Source: JBBARC01 sp040400005 (GTDB taxonomy: Bacteria; Pseudomonadota; Alphaproteobacteria; Acetobacterales; Acetobacteraceae). Taken from it: 64,000 nt of DNA. The notes under the pieces are model-generated. The model was not told the DNA's origin and searched no databases. It saw only the letters and a list, made by a program, of their open reading frames with translations. The DNA lies in assembly GCA_040400005.1 (NCBI GenBank), contig JBBARC010000014.1, positions 1 to 64,000 of the forward strand, in the 5' to 3' direction. Positions within the stretch are counted from its first letter, which is position 1; every line of letters starts with the position of its first letter. This document shows, piece by piece, positions 15,319 to 22,746 of the stretch. The position numbers were made by a program, and so were the translations under genes.

Positions 15319-15756
15319 ATGATTATCCCGATCGCCGATGGTCGGCCAAATTTTGGTGCCGGCGAAATTGCAGGGTTTTCATCCTTGCTGGCGGAAGGTG
15401 ACCGCGACACGCTCATGGCGGTGCGCGATAGCTGCGCCAGCGCGCTGGATTTTATTGCCCGCAACCGCAGTTCTACCCCGTATTTGGAAGCAAGCCCGGC
15501 GTGCAGTGACGCGGTATCCGATGCCCCCAGCAAAACCGCCTCACCGGCCCCGCATTTGGCCACTTGCCTAGGCACGCTGACACCGCGGCAGCGCCAAATT
15601 ATGGATCGCGTGATGAACGGGCATCCCAGCAAAAATATTGCCGCCGATTTGGGCTTGAGCCAGCGCACGGTGGAAAATCACCGGGCGGCGATTATGCGCA
15701 AAACCGGTTCTAAAAGCCTCTCGGCGCTGTTTCGCACGGTGATGGCGGCAAGCTAA
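15319..15756 (+). CDS. LuxR/FixJ-type HTH regulator, probably N-terminally truncated
   Basis: The last 60 residues are a clear LuxR-type DNA-binding domain: LTPRQRQIMDRVMNGHPSKNIA, then LGLSQRTVENHRAAIMRKTG, as in FixJ-family response regulators. The preceding 85 residues show no receiver pattern and end in a Pro/Ala/Ser-rich linker. An ATG at 15319 gives 145 residues, but no clear ribosome-binding site is present; a frame open to 15220 crosses the presumed phage end. The phage may have inserted in the 5-prime part of this gene. Confidence 0.6.
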   Translation: MIIPIADGRPNFGAGEIAGFSSLLAEGDRDTLMAVRDSCASALDFIARNRSSTPYLEASPACSDAVSDAPSKTASPAPHLATCLGTLTPRQRQIMDRVMNGHPSKNIAADLGLSQRTVENHRAAIMRKTGSKSLSALFRTVMAAS

Positions 15757-15795
15757 ATTTACTCCGGTCACGGCGCACCAGGATAGCCGCCATTT

Positions 15796-17469
15796 TTATT
15801 GAGCCACCATCGCGACATCATCAAAATCAGCAATGGCTGCAATTGCGTTTAGGTCCATCCGTGCCGAGGCGCTCCAGGTGCCCGCGGGCGCCAAGCCGCT
15901 TGTGGTATAACGGGTCCAGCCGGGGGTGAGCGTGATGGCACCGGTCGTCGTGCCTATCACCTGCTGCGCCTGATTGGCGAAATCTATGCGCAGCGACGCA
16001 GCCGCGCCAGGCGTGCCGCGTGCCCACCCGGTGAGGCTGTACAGGCGGCCGGCGGTGGCAGGGGTCGCTTGCCAGGCCTGAGCCTGGGCAGGCTTTGGCG
16101 TTGCTGCCAAACCGACAACGAGACGCAGAAAACGACCGCCGTCATGCGCTCCATTGCCAGTGATAACGCCGACCTGCGCGTTGCCCGCCGCATCTTGGCG
16201 CCATCCCGCAGCCTGTTTAGCCCGGCCAAGCCCAATCGGCACGGTTTCAAAACCGCCATTGGTGATCTGCCCGTTTGGCGCAAAGCTTGCGATGGTGTTG
16301 GGAATAGGGGCCGGGCACCCCAGCACCTGGGCTATGTGGGCGGCCAGGATATTGGCAAACCCCGCCTGTTCTTCCACCAGCGCATGTTTTTCGCTGAACA
16401 GCCACGGCCAGCTAACCCACGACACGTTGGCCTCGCCGGCGGCATTGAGGGCGGCGACCGCCTGGGCCAAGTAATTGGCCGGCTCGATAAAACTCCATCC
16501 GTAGGAATCGGCCAAAACGATATGCGCGTGGGAATGTACCGGGCGAATTTTGTTTAGAATGAGGTCTTGCCAGCCGGCAATAACAGCAATGCGATTATCA
16601 AAAACATAAGAATCGTTTGACCCCGCATTGATCACCACCACGTCGGCAGCAAATTTGCTGAAATCATAAGGCAGATCAGTGCGTAGCGGATTTGTGCGGT
16701 TCCAAATATCCTGTTCAACCGGCGATGATTGCGCGGTCATGCCGGCGCCGCTCCAGCCCAGGTTGTGATGGTCGGCGGCAAACATACGTGCAACGATCGC
16801 GGGGTAAGACCAGGCGGCATCGTTGAATTTTGCAAAGCCTCGATCGGCCATGTCCTGATCGTCGTAACCAGCGACATTGGAATCGCCATAAAATTCCATG
16901 CGAAACTTGGCGGCAGGCGGCAGCGGCACCAACAAGTGGCCAGCCCCCAGGGTGACACCGCCAAACGCAATATTGCCGCGCCAGCCTTCGGTGCGCTTGA
17001 CGATAAGCAGATCGTGGGTGGCGGCGCTAAGGTTACTGGTAAAAGTGTAAGTGGTATCAGCGGAGGTGAGCCGAACCGCCACCGCCGGACCCGCATCGAT
17101 GCTGACATCAACCCAATCCGGCGCGCCACAGCACGGCGCATCACGCAGATTAACCGCAACGGTTGTGCCTGTGAAACGTAGCTGAATAGCCGCTGCCGCC
17201 CAGCCCAGCAAAGGAGCTGGACCGGTCCAGTCGATGCGGCCGGTGTAACGGATACGCGGATGGGTTGGCAGAATTGCCGGCGGGCTTGCCGGCTTAGCGG
17301 CCCACAGTGGCGGGCGCACCGACACTGGAGGCGCTGAAACTTGCGCATAATGTGGGCAGGCCGGTGCGCCTCGGGCGTGGCCGAGCGTCGCGCCCGCCAG
17401 GCAGAACGCAGCGGCGACCAGCGTTGTTAACGCCGTGGTGGGGGCAGCAAGCGGGGGCCGGGCGGTCAT
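15796..17469 (-). CDS. Secreted SGNH/CE2-like carbohydrate esterase
   Basis: This 557-residue protein starts at an ATG at 17469 behind GAGGAAAG and has a signal peptide in the first 35 residues. Next comes a beta-rich N-terminal domain, then an SGNH hydrolase domain with the nucleophile block EFYGDSNVAGYDD and block III INAGSNDSY, as in family CE2 acetyl esterases. The last 160 residues resemble a carbohydrate-binding jelly-roll (NGGFETV, RLYSLTGWARG). It probably removes acetyl groups from polysaccharides outside the cell. It is divergent from the AIM24 gene. Confidence 0.75.
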   Translation of the reverse strand: MTARPPLAAPTTALTTLVAAAFCLAGATLGHARGAPACPHYAQVSAPPVSVRPPLWAAKPASPPAILPTHPRIRYTGRIDWTGPAPLLGWAAAAIQLRFTGTTVAVNLRDAPCCGAPDWVDVSIDAGPAVAVRLTSADTTYTFTSNLSAATHDLLIVKRTEGWRGNIAFGGVTLGAGHLLVPLPPAAKFRMEFYGDSNVAGYDDQDMADRGFAKFNDAAWSYPAIVARMFAADHHNLGWSGAGMTAQSSPVEQDIWNRTNPLRTDLPYDFSKFAADVVVINAGSNDSYVFDNRIAVIAGWQDLILNKIRPVHSHAHIVLADSYGWSFIEPANYLAQAVAALNAAGEANVSWVSWPWLFSEKHALVEEQAGFANILAAHIAQVLGCPAPIPNTIASFAPNGQITNGGFETVPIGLGRAKQAAGWRQDAAGNAQVGVITGNGAHDGGRFLRLVVGLAATPKPAQAQAWQATPATAGRLYSLTGWARGTPGAAASLRIDFANQAQQVIGTTTGAITLTPGWTRYTTSGLAPAGTWSASARMDLNAIAAIADFDDVAMVAQ

Positions 17470-17700
17470 TGGTAAAACTTTCCTCACCTGTTGCACGGGT
17501 AATACCGTGTTTGCACGGCAATCCGGCACCAAAATCATCCGGCGAGGCGCTGCGCGCAAGCCAGCGCAACGATGCCAGCCGGTCACGAACGCGCGATGCA
17601 CCCGGCGGCATTCGTGTGTGGAACACCCTGCATACTGGACACGCGGCGTTGGCGCGGTCAGGCTTTGGCCAACATACGATCTGGTTGAAAGGCTCTCCCC

Positions 17701-18462
17701 ATGCGCAGCACCATCATTGGCAACGTGCTTCCGGTTCTGGAACTAGAGCTCAACCGCGGTGAAAAAATTATCGCCCACACCGGCCAATTAAGCTGGATGA
17801 GCGGCGGTATCGCCCTGCACACCACCACAAATTCGGCCGGCAGTAGCGGGTTTTTCGGCGCGGTCACCCGGGCGATGACCGGCGGTGGGCTATTTTTAAC
17901 CGAATATAGCGCCCCGCAAGCCGCCGGGCTGGTGGCGTTTGCTGCACGGGTGCCGGGGCATATCATCGAAATGGTGGTCAACCCCGGCCAAGGGTTTTTG
18001 GTCCATAAACACGGATTTTTATGCGCAACCGATGGCGTCACCCTTGGTGTTGGCGTGCAGCAATCGCTCGGTGCCGGCATTTTTGGGGGCAATGGGTTTG
18101 TCATGCAGCGCATCAGCGGCGCCGGCACCGCGTGGCTGGAACTGGGCGGCGAAATTATCGAACGCCGGCTGGCACCGGGCGAAACCCTGCGCGTGCACCC
18201 CGGCCACGTGGGGATGATCGATGAAAATGTGACCTTTGACATCTCCACCATCAGCGGCGTGCGCAATATGATTTTTGGCGGCGATGGGATTTTTCTGGCC
18301 GACCTCACCGGACCCGGCCGGGTCTGGCTGCAAACCCTAACCCTGCCCGATCTGGCCCACGCGCTGTCGCCCTATTTGGCCCGCGACCAGGGCGGTCCGG
18401 CCGAAACGGCCGCCGAGTTGGGGGTGGCCGGCGCGCTGTTAAAAGGCTTCCTGTCGCGTTGA
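17701..18462 (+). CDS. AIM24 family protein
   Basis: This 253-residue protein matches the AIM24/TIGR00266 family: EKIIAHTGQLSWMSGGI near the start, GGLFLTEYSA around residue 65, HIIEMVVNPGQGFLVHKHGF, and DENVTFDISTISGVRNMIFGG near the C-terminus. The fold is a beta-rich barrel; the bacterial function is unknown. A short AAAGG lies 10 bp before the ATG. The gene stands alone, between the divergent esterase and the SYLF gene. Confidence 0.85.
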   Translation: MRSTIIGNVLPVLELELNRGEKIIAHTGQLSWMSGGIALHTTTNSAGSSGFFGAVTRAMTGGGLFLTEYSAPQAAGLVAFAARVPGHIIEMVVNPGQGFLVHKHGFLCATDGVTLGVGVQQSLGAGIFGGNGFVMQRISGAGTAWLELGGEIIERRLAPGETLRVHPGHVGMIDENVTFDISTISGVRNMIFGGDGIFLADLTGPGRVWLQTLTLPDLAHALSPYLARDQGGPAETAAELGVAGALLKGFLSR

Positions 18463-18576
18463 AGAAAATTACAAAGCGGCCAGAAAGGGCACGAAATGAC
18501 CTTGGGCTTGCCTCGGTTACGCCACGATGTAGCATAGATAATGATCAGGGGTAACGAGAACAGGAAAACCCAACCG

Positions 18577-19452
18577 ATGCATCGTTCAGTCTCGCGGCTT
18601 GCCGCCACCCTTTTGTTGGCCGCAGCCCTTGTGCCGCTGGCCGCAACCGCCCGCGCCGATACCGCCTCGGCGCAAGACCAGCAGGCCCTGGTGGACCGCG
18701 CAACACTGGCCGCCAACGACGTGCTGGGTGATTCAAACGGCCGCACCGCCCGCAATATTCTGCCCAACGCCCGCGCCGTGATGGTGTGCCCGCGCCTGGT
18801 GAAACTTAGCTTTATCGGCGGCGTCGAAGGCGGCGGCTGCGTGCTGCTGGCGCGCGGCGGGCAAGGCACCTGGTCGGCGCCCGCCTTCTATAACATGTTT
18901 GGCGGCAATCTGGGCTTTCAAGCCGGGTTTCAGGATGCCGAAGTGGTGATGATGGTGCTCACCGCCAACGGGCTGCGCGCCATGATGGATAGCCAATTCA
19001 AATTCGGCGCCAACGCGTCGGTCGCCGTGGTCACCATAGGCGCCGGGGTGGAAGGGGCGACAACCGCCGCACTCGATGCCGATATCGTCGCCTTCGCCCG
19101 CACCCGCGGCCTGTTCGCCGGCCTCTCCCTGCAAGGCAGCGTGCTGACCTTCGATAGCGGCGGCAACGAAGTTTATTACGGCCAACCGGTCGGCGCGGTG
19201 GACATCGTGCGCGCCATGCGGGTGAACAACCCCGGCGCCGATCCGCTGCGCGCAGCCCTCATGCGCTACAGCCTGGCACCAGCCCCGGCCCCGCACCAAC
19301 CCGCCCTGCCGCCGCCAATCCCGCAAAACGGCGCCGGATGGGGAGGTGCCACAACACCATCGCCCGGCGATGAACCCATCCCCGGATCCCAACCCTACGC
19401 CCCCCTCAGCCACGCCCCCGTACAGAGCCAAAGCCTACCCGCGCCGCATTGA
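18577..19452 (+). CDS. SYLF-domain lipid-binding protein (Ysc84-like), secreted
   Basis: The ATG at 18577 gives 291 residues with a signal peptide ending near ATARA. The body is a SYLF/Ysc84 domain: ARNILPNARAVMVCPRLVK, the GGVEGGGCVLLARG segment, PAFYNMFGGNLGFQAG and SVAVVTIGAGVEGAT. These domains bind phosphoinositides in eukaryotes; bacterial members are periplasmic and of unknown role. The last 50 residues are Pro/Ala/Gln-rich and disordered. An in-frame ATG at 18541 has a poorer start context. Confidence 0.85.
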   Translation: MHRSVSRLAATLLLAAALVPLAATARADTASAQDQQALVDRATLAANDVLGDSNGRTARNILPNARAVMVCPRLVKLSFIGGVEGGGCVLLARGGQGTWSAPAFYNMFGGNLGFQAGFQDAEVVMMVLTANGLRAMMDSQFKFGANASVAVVTIGAGVEGATTAALDADIVAFARTRGLFAGLSLQGSVLTFDSGGNEVYYGQPVGAVDIVRAMRVNNPGADPLRAALMRYSLAPAPAPHQPALPPPIPQNGAGWGGATTPSPGDEPIPGSQPYAPLSHAPVQSQSLPAPH

Positions 19453-19473
19453 GGCAACTCGGCTAAGCTAAGG

Positions 19474-19611
19474 AAGACTCTTCTTTTTCTGAAGAAAAAG
19501 ACGCAAAAAGACTTTTGTAAATATGGCCCAGGAGCGCTCGGTGGCAGCGTTGCCGCGGTCGCCGCGTCACAAAAGTCTTTTGCTACTTTTCTTCAGAAAA
19601 GTAGCTTCTTG
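19474..19611. repeat. Two-armed AT-hairpin repeat, copy A
   Basis: The left arm (19474-19518) and right arm (19568-19611) are inverted copies of one unit whose core is AAAAGTCTTTTTGCTTCTTT followed by a CTTCAG loop and the complementary AAAAAGAAG. Between them lies a GC-rich core containing GGTGGCAGCGTTGCCGCGG. It follows the SYLF gene and may act as a bidirectional terminator. Confidence 0.8.
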
Positions 19612-19709
19612 GCCTTGCCTTGCCTTGGCCCTTGGCTGCGATGCCACTTGGATAGTGGCGGGGCTTGCCCCATGTTGGGGGTCTTAGTTGGGGATAGGGA
19701 GGCTAAGTT

Positions 19710-20558
19710 GTGAGCTTCGCTGATACGACATTTTTCAGGCTGTGTGCGCAGCGTACGGTGCCGGAGATTTCGCGGGAGTTATGGGCGCAGGTGCGTGACG
19801 ACGCTGTGGCGGCGGTTGAGCACGACCGCGTTATGGCGGAGGTGGTGCGCGATACGGTTTTGAGCCACGAGACGTTTGGCGATGCGTTGGCGCATCGGCT
19901 GGCCCGCAAGTTGGGTGATTATGCGATTGGCATTGATACGCTTGAGGGCATTTTATGCGAGGCGATGAGCGCCGACCCGGAGATTGAGATCGCGGCGTTG
20001 GCGGATTTAACTGCGGTGCGCGATCGCGACCCGGCGTGCCCGGATTTGTTGACGCCGTTTTTGTTTTTTAAGGGTTACCAGGCGCTGCAGGCGTACCGGT
20101 TTAGCAACTGGCTGTGGAAGAAGGATCGTCAGCATTTGGCGCGCTATTTCCAAAGCCGCAGCGCCGAAATTTTTGGCGTGGACATTCATCCGGCGGCGCG
20201 GTTGGGGCGGGGGTTGTTGCTCGACCACGGCACCGGGCTGGTGGTGGGCGAGACCGCGATCATTGATGATGATGTGTCGATGCTGCAGGGGGTAACTTTG
20301 GGCGGCACCGGTAAACAATGCGGCGACCGCCACCCCAAAATTAGGCGCGGGGTGTTGTTGGGGGCCGGCGCCACCGTGCTGGGAGCAATTACGGTTGGCG
20401 AAGGGGCCAAAATTGGGGCCGGGTCGATTGTGCTGGAGGATGTGCATCCGTACACCACCGTTGTTGGCAACCCGGCGCGGCCGATTGGCCAGCGGCTGAC
20501 CGCGATGCCGGCGCTAACCATGGATCAGGGCATGCCGGTGCTGGATTATATGATTTGA
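19710..20558 (+). CDS. cysE: Serine O-acetyltransferase
   Basis: This 282-residue enzyme transfers acetyl from acetyl-CoA to L-serine, the first step of cysteine synthesis. The N-terminal helical domain (LWAQVRDDAVAAVEHDR) is followed by the catalytic left-handed beta helix with LLDHGTGLVVGETA, GVTLGGTGKQCGDRHPKI and GVLLGAGATVLG. The C-terminus ends VLDYMI; an Ile end is what CysE uses to bind cysteine synthase. A GTG at 19710 has GGGAGG just upstream. No other cysteine genes are adjacent. Confidence 0.95.
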   Translation: MSFADTTFFRLCAQRTVPEISRELWAQVRDDAVAAVEHDRVMAEVVRDTVLSHETFGDALAHRLARKLGDYAIGIDTLEGILCEAMSADPEIEIAALADLTAVRDRDPACPDLLTPFLFFKGYQALQAYRFSNWLWKKDRQHLARYFQSRSAEIFGVDIHPAARLGRGLLLDHGTGLVVGETAIIDDDVSMLQGVTLGGTGKQCGDRHPKIRRGVLLGAGATVLGAITVGEGAKIGAGSIVLEDVHPYTTVVGNPARPIGQRLTAMPALTMDQGMPVLDYMI

Positions 20559-20664
20559 GTGTTTGATCCAGATTATGTGATTTAGCCGACACGCGCGGGT
20601 ATAGTAATAAAGACTCGCTTGCGATTGCTGGTAATGTCTTTTTTAACGTTGATGCGCGGAGGCG

Positions 20665-21609
20665 ATGGAGCACGCGGTTTTTGATACGGCTGACCAACCG
20701 CTGATGCGGCGGGGCAGGTTTTGGCTGGATCAGGTGTGTATTCCGCGCCTGGGTGTGCACGGCCGCACCTATGCGCATCAGGACCCGCAGTTTTTTGGTA
20801 GGCTTACCCAAACGATTGCCGGCGATTACAGCGCCACCAGCCTGGCCTGCACGGCAGGCGTTGCGCTACGCGGTGCAGCCGAGGTGCGGGCGCGGCCGCT
20901 GGGCATGAGCGTGATTAGCATTCAGCGCGGCGAAAGCGGCATCTGGCGCCAGCGCGGGCAAGATGTGGCGTTTCGCCGCGGCGACGTGATTATGAGCAAC
21001 CCTGACGATCCTTACGATCTGGCGATGACTGGCGATTTTGATCTGTTATCGTTTTACGTGCCGCAGGCGGCATTGCACGATGCCTTGCCAAGGGGTGGCG
21101 CGGTGCTGCGCCATTTGCCGCACCAGGGGGCGGCGGCGGCACTAGCGGCGCAGTTTGGCTCGGCGTTGGTTGGCGCCTTGAAAAACCTGGATGAAACCGC
21201 AGCAACCGGCATGTTTGCAGCCTTTTGCCAAGTGGTATCGGTTGCCGCTGGGGCTGCCGCAGGCGCGCATTTGCCGGCTTTGCGCGAGGCGCGGCTGATA
21301 GCGGTGCAGCGCTATATACAGGGCCAGTTAGCCAACCCAGGGCTGACGCCGGCCAGCTGCGCTCGCGCGGTGGGCATGTCGGTGCGTGCGGTGCACCTCG
21401 CCTTTGAACCCTCGGGCGAGAGTTTCTCGGCTTTTGTGCAAAGGCTTCGCTTAGAAAAATGCCGCACCATGCTGGCAGCACCCGGCGCCGTCGGCCGGCC
21501 AGTGGCAGATATTGCGTTTGCCTGCGGTTTTGGCAGTTTGCCAAGTTTTTACCGCGCGTTTTCGGGCGCTTTTGGCGCGGCGCCTGGGGAGTTGAAGGCA
21601 CGGCGATAA
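20665..21609 (+). CDS. AraC-family transcriptional regulator
   Basis: This 314-residue protein has an N-terminal AraC-binding-like domain (residues about 25-190, with QRGESGIWRQRGQDVAFRRG) and a C-terminal pair of helix-turn-helices: TPASCARAVGMSVRAVHLAF and VADIAFACGFGSLPSFYRAF, ending in a typical FGAAPGELK. The ligand and targets cannot be told from the sequence. The ATG at 20665 has CGGAGG upstream. It lies alone between cysE and the convergent uspA-like gene. Confidence 0.85.
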   Translation: MEHAVFDTADQPLMRRGRFWLDQVCIPRLGVHGRTYAHQDPQFFGRLTQTIAGDYSATSLACTAGVALRGAAEVRARPLGMSVISIQRGESGIWRQRGQDVAFRRGDVIMSNPDDPYDLAMTGDFDLLSFYVPQAALHDALPRGGAVLRHLPHQGAAAALAAQFGSALVGALKNLDETAATGMFAAFCQVVSVAAGAAAGAHLPALREARLIAVQRYIQGQLANPGLTPASCARAVGMSVRAVHLAFEPSGESFSAFVQRLRLEKCRTMLAAPGAVGRPVADIAFACGFGSLPSFYRAFSGAFGAAPGELKARR

Positions 21610-21621
21610 GGAGAAGGAAGG

Positions 21622-21763
21622 ACCTTCTTTTGACTTCCAAAAAAGAAGCAAAAAAACTTTTATGACGCCGGCGCGGCGTTCTCGGTGGCAGCGCGGCCCC
21701 AGGCCCAGCCTTATAAAAGTCTTTTGCTACTTTTCGGAAGACAAAGTAGATTCTTAACCTTGC
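21622..21763. repeat. Two-armed AT-hairpin repeat, copy B
   Basis: The left arm at 21622-21664 and the right arm at 21712-21763 are inverted copies of the same unit as copy A; the arms have drifted (CTTCCAAAAAAGAAGC; ACTTTTCGGAAGACAAAGT). The core contains TCGGTGGCAGCGCGGCCCC. It sits between the convergent ends of the AraC and UspA genes, where a shared terminator would be needed. Confidence 0.8.
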
Positions 21764-21764
21764 C

Positions 21765-22631
21765 TTACCTGGTCATCAACACCGCCAAAGGCGCATACCC
21801 CAATACATGCCGGGTAACCCCGCCGAGGATCATTTGGCGCAGGCGGGAGTGGGAGTAGGCGCCCATGCCCAGCAGGTCGGCGCCGAAATCTTGGGCGGCG
21901 CGTAGCATGCCGGCGCCGACATCACGGTTGATCGGGGTGAAGGCGGCGATATCGGCTTCGATCCCGTGCAGGCGCAGGTAGGGTAGCAAATCGGCGGCGG
22001 CCGGGCCGCGGCGCTGGTAATCTTCGGCGTGCAGAATGCGCACGGCGCTGGCGCGGGTGAGCCAGGGCATCATGGCGGCCAACGCGGCCGAGGCTTCGAC
22101 CGTGCCATTCCAGGCGATGCAGCAGCGTTCACCAATGGCATTGGGGGATTGGCGCGGGGCGATGAGCACCGGGCGGCCGCTATCGAACAGGACGGCGTGC
22201 AGGCAATCGGAGGCGGCGACATCTTCATCGGCGCAGGGGTGGGGCAGGATGGTGAGGTCGGCCAGGCGCGCGAGTGAGGTAATAACCTGTTCTTCCTGGC
22301 CGGTGACGGTGGTGAGGCTGGCGGAGGGGCGGCCTGGTTGCGGATTACTTTCGGCGAGGGGGATGTGGTATTTTTCGCGCAGGGTTTCGAACAGGGTTTG
22401 GCCGGCGCTGGCGCGAGAGGTTGCTTCCGCTTCGGTGGCGGCGATCATATCTTCGATCAGGGCACCGGAGAGGCCTTCACCGGCCAGCGGGGCAATATCT
22501 CGGCTATCCATGCGCACCAGGACGGCGCTGAGGTGGGCCTGGAAAATGTCTGCCAGTTGAAAGGCCAACGCCAGTGCCACCGGGCCGCAGGCGGTGGCAG
22601 TGACTGGTTGCAGCAGCTTGCGGTATGCCAT
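21765..22631 (-). CDS. Universal stress protein, UspA family (two-domain length)
   Basis: This 288-residue protein starts at an ATG at 22631 behind GGGAAGGGCAGG. The N-terminal half (AYRKLLQPVTATACGPVALALAFQ) and C-terminal half each look Usp-like. The C-terminal part has DLLGMGAYSHSRLRQMILGG, the nucleotide-binding glycine motif, and ends VLGYAPLAVLMTR. Tandem Usp proteins bind ATP and are induced by stress. A longer frame reaching 23171 is not coding. No EcfG promoter is visible upstream. Confidence 0.85.
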   Translation of the reverse strand: MAYRKLLQPVTATACGPVALALAFQLADIFQAHLSAVLVRMDSRDIAPLAGEGLSGALIEDMIAATEAEATSRASAGQTLFETLREKYHIPLAESNPQPGRPSASLTTVTGQEEQVITSLARLADLTILPHPCADEDVAASDCLHAVLFDSGRPVLIAPRQSPNAIGERCCIAWNGTVEASAALAAMMPWLTRASAVRILHAEDYQRRGPAAADLLPYLRLHGIEADIAAFTPINRDVGAGMLRAAQDFGADLLGMGAYSHSRLRQMILGGVTRHVLGYAPLAVLMTR

Positions 22632-22746
22632 GACCTGCCCTTCCCTCTGCGGCCCAAGTTGTTGTCCGGTTGGCGCAGAGTAAGCGGGAGAGCGGCTTGG
22701 ATTGCAACTATTGCGTGCGGTGAGGTTGTCTATGTGCGGTAGTTGG

